Shown one piece after another: positions 37,422 to 46,733 of a DNA stretch of 64,000 bases; within the stretch, counting starts at the first letter, position 1; every line of letters begins with the position of its first letter. This DNA comes from Eilatimonas milleporae (lineage in GTDB: Bacteria > Pseudomonadota > Alphaproteobacteria > Sphingomonadales > Kordiimonadaceae). Location: NCBI RefSeq assembly GCF_003688555.1, contig NZ_REFR01000017.1:96362-160361 (forward strand), read 5' to 3'. The notes beneath the pieces were generated by a model. The model had not been told where the DNA came from. It made no database searches and saw only the letters and a list, made by a program, of their open reading frames with translations. The position numbers and the translations under genes were made by a program.

Positions 37422-38300
37422 CTAGTTCAGGAAAGGGTCGGCGCGCAGCCGCTCCACCGCCATATCGATGAAGGCACGTACCTTTGCCGGTGCGCGGCGG
37501 CCTTCCGTGTGGACGATATGAACCGGCAGGGGATCGGGCTCATACTCCGACAGCACCGTCTGCAGGCCGCCCGATCCGATTTCGGGGCCGATCTGATAGG
37601 ACAGCACCCGGGTCAGCCCCCAGCCCGATTTCGCCGCCCCGATGGAGGAATAGGTCAGGCGCGGCAACAGGCGCACGCTCTCGCCGCCGCCAAACCGCCA
37701 GGATACGGCACCGGGTCCCGCCCCCGCCGACACGATGCTGTGGCCTTTCAGGTCCTGCGGGCGTTGCGGCAGGCCGGCCCTCTCGAAATAGGAGGCACAG
37801 CCGCAGACCGACCAGCGCACCGACCCCACCCGGATTGCCCGCAGGCCCGAATCCTGCAAATGGCCGATCCGCGCCGCCACATCCACATCCTCCTCGATCA
37901 GGTTCACCACCCGGTCCAGGAACACGGCATCGACGCAGGCCCCCGCGTACCGGTCCAGATACGCGGTGATGACGGGCGATACATAATACTGGCCGAACAA
38001 TGCCGGCGCGGTCACCCGCAGCAGTCCCGTCGGTACGCTGTGCGCCCCCCGCGCCGCGTCGTCGGCCGCGTCCAGCTCGGCGACAATTTTCCGGGTGTCG
38101 GCCAGATAGGCGTCACCCACCGCCGTCAGGGTGACGATGCGCGTGGTCCGGTGCAGCAATGTGACGCCGAGACGGCTTTCCAGGTCGCCGATGATGCGCG
38201 TCACCGTTGGCGGGCTCATGCCCAGCTGACGCGCCGCGCCCACCAGACTGCCGGCCTCGGCCACGGCGATAAAGGTTTTCAGCGCGCGGATCCGGTCCAT
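37422..38300 (-). CDS. LysR-type transcriptional regulator
   Basis: A 292-aa LTTR. The N-terminal winged helix-turn-helix is MDRIRALKTFIAVAEAGSLV followed by GAARQLGMSPPTVTRIIGDLESRLGVTLLHR; the rest is the two-lobe effector domain. It resembles the DhcR/AaeR-like group with an aromatic-residue-poor binding pocket. ATG 38300 has GGGGGA 6 bp upstream. The nearest same-strand gene is the divergent SDR 300 bp upstream, a possible target. The intervening 300 bp holds an AT-rich patch (about 38340-38365) and no gene. Confidence 0.9.
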   Translation of the reverse strand: MDRIRALKTFIAVAEAGSLVGAARQLGMSPPTVTRIIGDLESRLGVTLLHRTTRIVTLTAVGDAYLADTRKIVAELDAADDAARGAHSVPTGLLRVTAPALFGQYYVSPVITAYLDRYAGACVDAVFLDRVVNLIEEDVDVAARIGHLQDSGLRAIRVGSVRWSVCGCASYFERAGLPQRPQDLKGHSIVSAGAGPGAVSWRFGGGESVRLLPRLTYSSIGAAKSGWGLTRVLSYQIGPEIGSGGLQTVLSEYEPDPLPVHIVHTEGRRAPAKVRAFIDMAVERLRADPFLN

Positions 38301-38600
38301 GTCATCCCCCGTCCATTCTGTATCTCTGTCTTGGCGGTGTTTTATTTTACGGAATAATATAGCGCAGGGAAAAGGGGTTATACCATTCGGTGACAAGGAA
38401 TCCCGTTGGCCGTTTTACCCGTATGGGCGGATTTGCGGCGGTTGCCGGAACACCGCGCCCCATCGTCCTCATCGGCGCCTTTCCGATGGCAACGGGACAA
38501 ATGTATGCATCATACATATTTTCCTCTCGCCCGTTTCTCCTGAGGTCCTGTTTCCCCTATGTCCGCTGCGGGCCGGGAACGGTCCCCGGTTGTCGTGCCC

Positions 38601-39368
38601 TCAGTCCCCGGCCTCGGGGCGCGGGGTGCCGAAAGGCCATCCGCCCGAAAAATCGATAACCGCCCCGGTCATGAAACGCGATTTGACCGTGGCGAAAAAT
38701 GCGATCACCTCGCCGATTTCCGCCGGGTCGGCCAGGCGGCCCACCGGTACGCTGTCCGCGATGTAGCGGCGCCCCGCCTCGGTGTCGCGGAAGACCGCGT
38801 TCGGGTAATAGGCCTCGCTGTACAGGAAATTGGGCGCGATCGCATTGACCACAACGCCGTGCGGCGCGCACTCCACCGCCAGCGGGCGCACCAGGCCGTT
38901 GGCGGCCGCGCGCACGGCCTCCGGGATCGCGGCGCCCGCCATGGGCAGGCGCATCCGGTTCGATGTGATCAGGACGATATTGGCGCGGTCCTGCCCGTAC
39001 AGGCGCGGTAGCGCCGCCCGCACCAGCGCGAAGGGAAAGGCGACCAGCGCCTCGAAATTGGCTCTCAGAACGTCCGGGTCCACATCCGGGGTATCGTGCA
39101 GCGGCGCCGGATAATGATCATTGCTGACAAGGGCCGAAAGGGTGTCGCACAGGGCAAAGGCCTGCTCCACGCAGGCTTCCGGCGTGTCGCCGTCAATCCG
39201 GTCCAGCCCGCCGCGCCCCCGCGCATAGGCCGCCCAGACGGCATCATCGCCGAAAGACCGGTCGTGCGCCAGCACGCGAAAGCCCGCCGCCAGCAGCGCA
39301 TCCACCGCCGGCGGCCCGGCAAACCCGGCCGCATTCGTCACCAGGGCCGCGGGCTTTGTCCCGTGCAT
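38601..39368 (-). CDS. Halohydrin-dehalogenase-like SDR lacking the catalytic Tyr
   Basis: A 255-aa SDR-fold protein. The N-terminus has T-N-A-A-G-F-A-G, matching the T-x4-F-x-G motif that marks halohydrin dehalogenases in place of the NAD(P) TGxxxGxG. The catalytic region reads TSNRMRLPMAGAAIPEAVRA: Ser and Arg are at the spacing of the dehalogenase triad S-x12-Y-x3-R, but the Tyr position is Pro. I checked this at codon level. It therefore probably does not bind NAD(P) normally and cannot use Tyr as base. ATG 39368 has GGGAGGA 5 bp upstream. Neighbours give no pathway. Confidence 0.75.
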   Translation of the reverse strand: MHGTKPAALVTNAAGFAGPPAVDALLAAGFRVLAHDRSFGDDAVWAAYARGRGGLDRIDGDTPEACVEQAFALCDTLSALVSNDHYPAPLHDTPDVDPDVLRANFEALVAFPFALVRAALPRLYGQDRANIVLITSNRMRLPMAGAAIPEAVRAAANGLVRPLAVECAPHGVVVNAIAPNFLYSEAYYPNAVFRDTEAGRRYIADSVPVGRLADPAEIGEVIAFFATVKSRFMTGAVIDFSGGWPFGTPRPEAGD

Positions 39369-39558
39369 ATCGTCCTCCCAGGATATCCGCAGTATGGCCG
39401 CAAACCCTAAAAGGCCCTGCCGGTTTGGCAAAGCCTTCTCTGTCCGCAGCTCCATCGCCCGCCTGGGCGCGGACTGAGGCGATGGCTTTGCCGCAAGCGC
39501 CCTTTTGGACATCGGACAACTGCCCCTTCCTCATCGTGCTTCCAGCCGGCAGCGGTAT

Positions 39559-40962
39559 TTAGCGGCCGTCGCGGTCCAGGCATCCGTCAAACAGGCCGAC
39601 CTTTGTGCGCAGGTCCCGGCACAGGCCCGCGGCCTCCGTTTCGCCGCCGGAACGGCGCAGAATACCGGCAAGCCGGGTCGTCGCCTCCGGTTCCAGCGGG
39701 GTCAGCGCCAGGACGGTGCGGTACCACAGGGCGGCCTCTGTGTCCGCGCCAAGGTCCTCATGGGTTTGACCGATCAGAAGCCCAAGCGCGGCCTGCCACG
39801 GGCCCACGCGCTGCGGTTCCACCGGGTAAGACCGTTCCATCGCGGCGAAGGCGTCCTCGAAATGTTTGACCGCGTGCCGTGGGTCTCCCCGCATCATATG
39901 AATTTCGCCCAGATTGATCCGTGGTGCCCACGCATTGCGGTCCGCGGCCGCGGCGCGCCGGTACAGATGCGCCGCCCTGTCCAGATCCCCCCGCGCGGCA
40001 TGGGCCAGACCCAGCGCTTTCAGCGCGCCGGCGTCATCCGGCGCCAGGCGGACGGCGCGTTCCGCAAGGGCGATCGCCCGCCACAGGGTTTCGCGCCCAT
40101 GCGGTGTTTGCGTCAAACCGGCCTCAACGGCGGCGCCCAGGCTTGCCGGCCCGCCCGTGCCCGTGCCCGTGTCTGTGCCCGTACCCGGTGCATGCTGCCA
40201 GCGGACCACCCGCTGCACCAGGGCATTTGCCAGTCCGGACCGGGCGGGTGCGTGGGCTTCGTCCACCGCCAGGGCCCGTTCATACAAAACGATTGCCGCT
40301 TCATTGTCGGCCCGTGTGAAGTGCATATACAGGTCGTCGGCCCGGTCCGTCAGGCGGCCGGCGGGTGTGCCGGTGCGGTCCGGACCTGGGACAGGGGCGG
40401 TCTCGAACAGCACACCGGCAAGTGCCACGGCGGCCAGCAAAAGCCCCATCAGCAACAGTCCGGACGGCAGCAGGCCCGACCGCCCCGGTCCGGCCATTGC
40501 CGGCCAGTCGGGTGTCGCATCCGTCATGGGCGCGTCTGTTGTCCCCGGCCCGCCGGCCGGCGGGCTGTTTTGCGCGGGACGCCGACCGGCGGACTCTGCT
40601 GTCCGTGCCGCCCCTGTGTCGGGTTTGACCGCGGCGATCAGCCTGTATCCGCGCTTCGGGATGGTCTCCACAAAAAGGGGGGTTTTCGCGTTGTCGCCGA
40701 GCGCCCGGCGCAGTTTGGAGACGGCGCGTGCCACCGTATCCTCGCCCACCGTGATGTCCGGCCACAGTGCCGCTTCCAGCGCGTCCCGGGAAAAGACATG
40801 GCCGGGCGTCTCCGCCAGCAGGCACAGCAGGTCCATGACCTTGGGTTCAAGACTGACGGACAGTCCATCCCGCTCGATACGGCGTGTCATCGGCTCTGCC
40901 CGCCAGGGACCCAGGATGAAAGGGTGCCGTTTCATGGCCGTATCTGTCGGTCGGTCCGTCAT
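39559..40962 (-). CDS. Membrane-spanning winged-helix regulator with TPR domain
   Basis: A 467-aa ToxR/CadC-like protein. Residues about 15-115 form an OmpR/PhoB-type DNA-binding domain (VSLEPKVMDLLCLLAETPGH, EDTVARAVSKLRRALGD, ETIPKRGYRLIA). A low-complexity stretch leads to one membrane helix (about 162-185; SGLLLMGLLLAAVALAGVLF). The outer part contains tetratricopeptide-like repeats (about 225-460). A run of Gly-Thr residues comes from CCCGTG hexamer repeats at about 40153-40189 and may vary in length. It is divergent from the S41 protease gene, its most likely target. Confidence 0.85.
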   Translation of the reverse strand: MTDRPTDTAMKRHPFILGPWRAEPMTRRIERDGLSVSLEPKVMDLLCLLAETPGHVFSRDALEAALWPDITVGEDTVARAVSKLRRALGDNAKTPLFVETIPKRGYRLIAAVKPDTGAARTAESAGRRPAQNSPPAGGPGTTDAPMTDATPDWPAMAGPGRSGLLPSGLLLMGLLLAAVALAGVLFETAPVPGPDRTGTPAGRLTDRADDLYMHFTRADNEAAIVLYERALAVDEAHAPARSGLANALVQRVVRWQHAPGTGTDTGTGTGGPASLGAAVEAGLTQTPHGRETLWRAIALAERAVRLAPDDAGALKALGLAHAARGDLDRAAHLYRRAAAADRNAWAPRINLGEIHMMRGDPRHAVKHFEDAFAAMERSYPVEPQRVGPWQAALGLLIGQTHEDLGADTEAALWYRTVLALTPLEPEATTRLAGILRRSGGETEAAGLCRDLRTKVGLFDGCLDRDGR

Positions 40963-41031
40963 GTCCTATTGATAGCGCAAACGGTTTCCCGGGACCCGTG
41001 TTTTCCGGCAGGCCCGCGCCATCTCGGTCGG

Positions 41032-41040
41032 CCCCCCCCC
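41032..41040. repeat. C9 homopolymer upstream of the S41 protease gene
   Basis: Nine consecutive C residues in the 202-bp divergent region, followed by a second GGTCGGCCCCC. Such tracts slip during replication and could alter promoter spacing; it is also a place where sequencing errors occur. Confidence 0.5.
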
Positions 41041-41164
41041 GGTCGGCCCCCTCTGATCGGCCGTCAGGATTTCGTCAGGAAAAAGGGAGCCGCCCGCCAT
41101 GGCCCCCGGTCCCGGGATGCGCTAGTGGCCTCCCGGTGACTGGATTGCGCAATGGACCCTGCCG

Positions 41165-42682
41165 ATGAAACATGTTTTTCCCATGCGATGTGGACGCGCC
41201 ATGCTTGCGGCCTGTCTCGCGATCGTTGTGTTCGCCATCGCCGGTCATGGCTCCGGCGATGGCGCCGGTGTCGGTGAAAGCCCTCCGACGGGTCCTGATG
41301 AGTGGATGATCCAGCCCGCCGACATCCGCGCGGATTTCGCCGCCCTGTATGCCGGACTGCAAAGCGGTCATGCCGATCTCTATGCCCATCGTGGCCGCGC
41401 GGAATATGATGCACTGTACAGGCGCATGTCCGCGGCATTCGACCGGCCGCGCACGGTCTTCGATCTGCGCGTGGCCTTTCAGAAATTCGTCGCCTTCGGC
41501 AATGTGGCCCACGCGCGCATCGATTTTCCCGACAAGGCGTATCAGGCGTTTCTCGACGCCGGCGGTCGGGTCTTTCCGATGTATCCGCGCATCGCCGCTG
41601 GCCGCGCCTATGTGGGCGAGGACCATTCCGGCCACCCGGATATCGCCGCCGGTGACGAAATTCTTGCCATCGACGGCACGCCGATGACCGATTGGCTCGA
41701 CCGGGCGGCAGCGCATATTTCCGCCGATACGCCCTATATCGCCCATTCACTGCTGGAATTTTCCTTTCCGCGGTATCTTTGGCTGGAACTGGGGGAAAGA
41801 CCGCGTTTCAGCGTCAGCCTGCGCCGGGACGGTGCCGGGGCCGTTACCGTCTCCGTCACCGCGCGCACCCGTGCCGAACGACAGGCGGCGCCGGCCAGCG
41901 GGCCGCCCGCCGCCGCCCCGGAGCCTGACAAACGCCTGTTCACACTATTGGAGGGCGGCGTCGCCTATCTGCGGCCCGGTCCCTTCTACAACGCCGAAAC
42001 CCCGTCCGCCCCTTGGGATAATGCCGCCTTCACCGCCTTCATCGACGGGGCCTTCGAACACTTTCTCGCAGCCGGGGCGCAGACCCTGGTCATCGATCTG
42101 CGCGACAATCCCGGCGGCGACAGTTCATTCAGCGATCATATGTTGGCCTGGGTCGCCGACCGGCCCTTCCGGTTCTGTTCGGCTTTTCTCATCCGCTCCA
42201 GCGATGAGGCGGCCGCGTCGAACCGGGCCCGCCTTGCGGCCGGTCCGGATGCGGCGGGCGTCTCGGCGCTGTTTGCCGAAAAATACGCCGCCGTGCCGCG
42301 CGGCGACATGTTCGCCTTCGACATTCCCCTGATCATGCCGCGCGATGGCGCCCGCTTCACCGGCGATGTCCATGTGCTGGTGAACCGGCACACCTATTCC
42401 AATGCGGTCAATGTGGCCGCCATTGTTCAGGATTACGGCTTCGGCACCGTGGCCGGCGAAAAAACCACCGACATGGCCACCACATACGGCGCCATGGAAA
42501 GCTTCACCCTGCCGGTGACGGGAATAGAGGTCGGCTTTCCCAAGGCCCACATCATCCGCCCCTCGGGTGATGCAAGGGCCGACGGCGTCACGCCCGACAG
42601 GCCCATCCCGTCGCCCGTTCGGCCGGCCGGCCGGGATGTGGTGCTCGACACCCTGCTGGCCGCCCTGGGGCCGGGGCGTTAG
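41165..42682 (+). CDS. Secreted S41-family peptidase
   Basis: A 505-aa protein with an N-terminal signal peptide (MRCGRAMLAACLAIVVFAIAG), a helical N-terminal domain, a PDZ-like segment (about 160-200; GDEILAIDGTPM) and the tail-specific-protease core. The core shows VIDLRDNPGGDSSFSD and, near residue 411, the nucleophile Ser in VNRHTYSNAVNVAAI. The catalytic base Lys is replaced by the Glu/Asp-rich surroundings usual in the tricorn/S41B-like branch (VAGEKTTDM is nearby). It probably processes peptides in the periplasm. The translation start has only a weak ribosome site; a downstream ATG at the eighth codon region is possible. Confidence 0.85.
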   Translation: MKHVFPMRCGRAMLAACLAIVVFAIAGHGSGDGAGVGESPPTGPDEWMIQPADIRADFAALYAGLQSGHADLYAHRGRAEYDALYRRMSAAFDRPRTVFDLRVAFQKFVAFGNVAHARIDFPDKAYQAFLDAGGRVFPMYPRIAAGRAYVGEDHSGHPDIAAGDEILAIDGTPMTDWLDRAAAHISADTPYIAHSLLEFSFPRYLWLELGERPRFSVSLRRDGAGAVTVSVTARTRAERQAAPASGPPAAAPEPDKRLFTLLEGGVAYLRPGPFYNAETPSAPWDNAAFTAFIDGAFEHFLAAGAQTLVIDLRDNPGGDSSFSDHMLAWVADRPFRFCSAFLIRSSDEAAASNRARLAAGPDAAGVSALFAEKYAAVPRGDMFAFDIPLIMPRDGARFTGDVHVLVNRHTYSNAVNVAAIVQDYGFGTVAGEKTTDMATTYGAMESFTLPVTGIEVGFPKAHIIRPSGDARADGVTPDRPIPSPVRPAGRDVVLDTLLAALGPGR

Positions 42683-42732
42683 GGGTCTGACGCCGGCCCG
42701 GCGTTACCGGTGCCCGTATGGGTCTGGGGCGT

Positions 42733-43827
42733 TTAAAACCCCGTCACCCGCACGGTGTCCGCCGGGGTGTCGCCGGCCAGCACCTCGCGGTACACTTGGC
42801 CCACCGCGTCCGCGCCCGTCTCCCGCGTGATGGTCAGCCAGTCGCGGCTTTTGATGGCGGCGTCCCGCCAGAAGGCGAAGGCGCGCCTTTCAAATTCGCC
42901 GGGGCCCCAGTCCTTGGCGCGTTTCTGGATATGGCCGGGCGCGAAGAACATGGCGCTGCGCGACCGGATGAAATCCTCGCCCATGGCGTTGGCCTCATAA
43001 TGGGTGACGCCCACATTGCTGGTGTAGGTCATGGCATCGCCCAGGTGCCGGTGCAGCCGGCCGAGCACGTCGCCATTGCCCGACATGTCGATGATCGCGG
43101 TCGGCGTATCGGCGTCCAGGCGCTCAATGGCGTCATAGTCCAGCACGCTGTCATAAAGGCCGAGCGCCGTCACCGCCGCCTTGTTGCGCGCGGACGTCAG
43201 GCCGACCAGACGCGGGCGGCCCGCGTCCGTGTTCAGGGCATAGGCCGTGCCGATGGCCGTTTTGCTCGACGCGCTGGGCAGGACGATGGTCTTGGCCCCG
43301 AACCAGTCATTGTCGAGAAAGAAATCATACAGGCAGAAGGACGTGGCATAGAGCGGATACAGCGCCATGCGCTCGTCATCCATGGCGGGGTCGTATCCGT
43401 CTTCCTGCGCCACACGGGCATAGGCATTGTAGACCGGCGGCAGGTCCTGCCTGTGGGCGGCGCCGTCGAACAGCCGCGTGTCGCTGACTTTCGCCGGCGT
43501 CATCACCAGATGGCTCGCCATCGGCCAGTAGCCGTACAGCCGCGTGCCCACCGGCACCTCCGCACAGGCGGACCGGATGACGTCGCCGAACCCCCACACC
43601 GGGATGATGCCCCAGTCCCCGTCGCCGGTGGGGAAGAATTTCCAGTAGCCGATGCGCTCGCCCACCACGCCGTAGGTGACATTGTTGGCGGTAAAGGCGA
43701 ACCGGTCGATCTTCACCAGCACGTCCCCGTCTTTCAGGTCATTGCCGTCCTTCAGGGCAGGGTGGGTGACCAGTCTTGTCTCGCTCAGCGCATCCTTGCG
43801 CACCTGAAAGGCGGTGATGTCGGTCAT
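42733..43827 (-). CDS. DUF2855-family protein
   Basis: A 364-aa protein with the features of DUF2855, a group distantly related to medium-chain reductases: VKIDRFAFTANNVTYGVVGE near the N-terminus (GroES-like part) and a Rossmann-like half with KTIVLPSASSKTAIGTAYAL and AIIDMSGNGDVL. The biochemical role is unknown. ATG 43827 has AAGGA 9 bp upstream. It lies downstream of the flavoprotein gene on the same strand with a 113-bp gap. Confidence 0.85.
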   Translation of the reverse strand: MTDITAFQVRKDALSETRLVTHPALKDGNDLKDGDVLVKIDRFAFTANNVTYGVVGERIGYWKFFPTGDGDWGIIPVWGFGDVIRSACAEVPVGTRLYGYWPMASHLVMTPAKVSDTRLFDGAAHRQDLPPVYNAYARVAQEDGYDPAMDDERMALYPLYATSFCLYDFFLDNDWFGAKTIVLPSASSKTAIGTAYALNTDAGRPRLVGLTSARNKAAVTALGLYDSVLDYDAIERLDADTPTAIIDMSGNGDVLGRLHRHLGDAMTYTSNVGVTHYEANAMGEDFIRSRSAMFFAPGHIQKRAKDWGPGEFERRAFAFWRDAAIKSRDWLTITRETGADAVGQVYREVLAGDTPADTVRVTGF

Positions 43828-43940
43828 GGGCGGCGTGTCCTTGTCGGTATTACGGGAAATGGGAAAAGTGTAGGGGCCGTGGGACGTTTCCATCTTTCTA
43901 GCCCGGCCCGGCGGCCGGCGCCATATTTGTCTCTTAGCCC

Positions 43941-45644
43941 TTATGACGGATCGACGGGGTGCGCCGCCAGATAGGCATGCACCGCGCTGATGCAGACCGA
44001 GCCCTCGCCCACGCCGGACGCCACCCGCTTGACCGAGCCTGAGCGCACATCGCCGACCGCGAAGATGCCCGGCACCGACGTCTGGAAGGGCGAGGCGCTT
44101 TCCTTGCACACACCCGCGCCCGTCAGCACGAAGCCTTTGTCGTCCAGGTCGACACAGTCGCCCATCCATGCCGTGTTCGGCACCGCGCCGATCATGACGA
44201 AGATGTTGCTGATATCCTTGGTCACGTTTTCGCCCGTGCGCCGGTCGGTCCAGGTGGCGCGGCGCAGCATCCTGTCGCCCTCCAGCCGGGTCAGTTCCGC
44301 GTTGCAGTGCAGGGTGATGCGCCGCGACTGGTCGATCCGCTGCACCAGATAGTCCGACATGCTTGCCGCCAGACCGTCGCCGCGCACCAGAATATGGACA
44401 TGCCGCGCATGTCCCGACAGGAACACCGCCGCCTGACCCGCCGAATTGCCGCCGCCGACGACGATAATGTCCGAACCCTTGCAGAACTGCGCCTCCAGCG
44501 CGGTGGCGGCATAGTGAATGCCCTGTCCTTCATAGGTCTCGTAATTCTCCAGGGCGAGCCGCCGGTAGGTGGCGCCGCTGGCCAGGATCACGGCGCGCGC
44601 CCGCACCGGCATGTCGCCCTCGGTGGTGACGGTGAAGATGGTCCCGTCCCGGCGGATACCGGTGGCACCGCGCGCGATGGCGAAACGGGCGCCGAATTTC
44701 TGCCCCTGAATCCACGCCCGTGCCGCCAGCGCCTGACCCGAAATCCCGGTGGGAAAGCCCAGATAATTCTCGATCCGGGAACTGGTACCGGCCTGGCCGC
44801 CCGGCGCCTCGGCCTCGATCACGATGGTGTCCAGCGCCTCGGACGCGCCGTAGACGCATGCCGACAGGCCCGCCGGCCCGCCGCCCACCACCGCCAGGTC
44901 ATAGACATGGGCCGGGTCCAGCTCTTCCGTCAGGCCCAGCTGGTCCGCCAGCTCCGGGGTTGTCGGATTGCGGAACACCTGCCCGTCCGGTGTGCGCAGC
45001 ACCGGCCCGGCCTGTGCCCGTGCATCCTCGGGCGACAGGCCGCAGGCCTCCGCAAAGGCCGCCGCCTCGGGTGTGTCCGGGTCCAGCCTGTCCACCGGAT
45101 AGCCGTTGCGGGTCAGAAAGCGGCTGATGCGGATGGTGTCCCGGTCGGCGCCTGTGCCCAGCAGCGTCACCCCCGCCTCGGAATGGACGATAAAGGCCGA
45201 GCGTCTGAGGATGAAGGCCCGCATCATGATCTCGCCGATATCCGCCTCGGTGCCCGCCATGCGGCGGAACTGGTCCCGGTTCAGCCGGACGATGCGGCTG
45301 GCCGTGCCGGTGCGCCCGCCCACCAGGATTTTGCGCTGGTTGAACAGGTCCAGCTCGCCGGTGAACTGGTGCTTGCGGTGGGTGGTGATGATGACCGGCC
45401 GGCCCTGATCGTCCAGATCGTAAATCTCCACGGTGCCGTCCAGGATCAGGAAAAAATCGACCCCGCGCTGACCCCGCTCGAACAGGACCGCGCCCTTGGG
45501 CAGGTCCTCGGTGCGGCCGTATTCGCTGACCCGCGCGACCTGCTCGTCGTTCAGGACGGGAAAGGTCTGCTGCTCCCGCGCATACGGGTCGCTCGCGCCG
45601 GCGGTCCGGCGCACCGCCTCAATGGCCGGGCTGTCGTCTGTCAT
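43941..45644 (-). CDS. cNMP-binding-domain flavoprotein, thioredoxin-reductase-like without CxxC
   Basis: A 567-aa protein. Residues about 25-150 form a cyclic-nucleotide-binding (Crp-type) domain; 155-235 look like a degenerate thioredoxin/glutaredoxin fold; from about 248 a thioredoxin-reductase-like core follows (AVVGGGPAGLSACVYGASEA for FAD, GGQAGTSSRIENYLGFPTGI, VVGGGNSAGQAAVFLSGHA for NADPH). In true thioredoxin reductases a CATC motif comes just before the NADPH segment; here the same place reads AATA, so both redox cysteines are missing. It may be an NADPH oxidase, a ferredoxin reductase-like enzyme or a sensor. The partner is unknown. Confidence 0.88.
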   Translation of the reverse strand: MTDDSPAIEAVRRTAGASDPYAREQQTFPVLNDEQVARVSEYGRTEDLPKGAVLFERGQRGVDFFLILDGTVEIYDLDDQGRPVIITTHRKHQFTGELDLFNQRKILVGGRTGTASRIVRLNRDQFRRMAGTEADIGEIMMRAFILRRSAFIVHSEAGVTLLGTGADRDTIRISRFLTRNGYPVDRLDPDTPEAAAFAEACGLSPEDARAQAGPVLRTPDGQVFRNPTTPELADQLGLTEELDPAHVYDLAVVGGGPAGLSACVYGASEALDTIVIEAEAPGGQAGTSSRIENYLGFPTGISGQALAARAWIQGQKFGARFAIARGATGIRRDGTIFTVTTEGDMPVRARAVILASGATYRRLALENYETYEGQGIHYAATALEAQFCKGSDIIVVGGGNSAGQAAVFLSGHARHVHILVRGDGLAASMSDYLVQRIDQSRRITLHCNAELTRLEGDRMLRRATWTDRRTGENVTKDISNIFVMIGAVPNTAWMGDCVDLDDKGFVLTGAGVCKESASPFQTSVPGIFAVGDVRSGSVKRVASGVGEGSVCISAVHAYLAAHPVDPS

Positions 45645-45901
45645 CCTGTCCTCCCTGTCCGTGTGCGGAACCCGCCCCGATCAAAGGGCCCGCCTGTTAC
45701 GCCGTCATGACATAAAACACCGCCGGCGCAAGACCAGTTTTTTGCATGCCGCCCGGAAGGCGACATGTGGCCGGCAGACGGGGCCGTCGCCGCGCGACAC
45801 TCCTGAAGATTTACGATGAAGATCTACAATGGTCTTGCCCCGCTGTCCCGGTCCCGGCACCCTGCGCCCGGACGAGACCGGCTGAAAACGGCGAGGCACA
45901 T

Positions 45902-46477
45902 ATGACGGCAATGGATGGCGAAAAGACACCGGACGGGGATATGGAGGCCCAAAACACAGGTGACCGGCTGCCGGACGCTCTTCGTGCAGGGGTGGTGGAT
46001 ACCCCGCTCGGCCCGATGATGGCCGTTGTGGATGCCGGCGGCGCCCTGGTCCGTCTTGATTTTTGCACAGGTGGGGATGTGCCGCGCAAGCGGGATGGGC
46101 CCGTTTTCTGGCGCGGGCTTGAGGCCCGCTTTGATGCGGATGCCGTGCGCCCTGTGGCCGCGCAGCTGGATGCCTATTTCGCCGGCCGGCGCCGGGACTT
46201 CGACCTGCCGCTGGCGCCGCGCGGCGGTGCGTTTTTCCAGCGGGTGTGGCGCGCGCTCCGCGCTGTACCGTACGGCCGCACGCTCACATATGGCGCCTTT
46301 GCCGCCGGCCTGACCCCGCCGACCGCGGCCCGGGCCATGGGGCGGGCGAACGCCCTCAACCCGATTTCGGTGATCATACCGTGCCACCGCATCGTCGGTG
46401 CGGACGGTCGTCTGACCGGATATGCCGGCGGGCTGGAGCGCAAGGCCGCGCTGTTGCGGCACGAAGGGGCGCTCTGA
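45902..46477 (+). CDS. ogt: Methylated-DNA-protein cysteine methyltransferase
   Basis: A 191-aa suicide DNA-repair protein that takes the methyl group from O6-methylguanine onto its active-site Cys (about residue 160) in VIIPCHRIVGADG. The helix-turn-helix/arginine-finger region RVWRALRAVPYGRTLTYGAFA and the C-terminal YAGGLERKAALLRHE are typical. No AdaA domain is attached, so it is the Ogt type. ATG 45902 is chosen; other in-frame ATGs exist at 45911 and 45941. Confidence 0.93.
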   Translation: MTAMDGEKTPDGDMEAQNTGDRLPDALRAGVVDTPLGPMMAVVDAGGALVRLDFCTGGDVPRKRDGPVFWRGLEARFDADAVRPVAAQLDAYFAGRRRDFDLPLAPRGGAFFQRVWRALRAVPYGRTLTYGAFAAGLTPPTAARAMGRANALNPISVIIPCHRIVGADGRLTGYAGGLERKAALLRHEGAL

Positions 46478-46733
46478 CCGCCGTCAGGGCCGTCGCACGC
46501 ATCCCTTTCCTCGTCGTTTCGATTGAGACTGGCTAAATCCACCGGCCAGGATGCATCGTTTGTCAGGCGGACCCGCCCGGCGCTAGGCCGGTCGTCGGAT
46601 TATCGACGACGGACACGGTGCCGGGTTTCCTGTCCGTCCTGGCGGTCCGGGCCGGGGATGTGGGCAGCGCATCCCGGTGGCCCGGTTTGCCTGGGCGGGC
46701 CCCGGCCGTGCCGTGCAACACGGACACCGCCAC

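Noticed and set aside
39505..41139. 544-codon open frame opposite the winged-helix/TPR regulator
   Set aside because: His/Arg/Gly-rich product typical of a reverse-complement shadow; the regulator on the other strand has clear domains.
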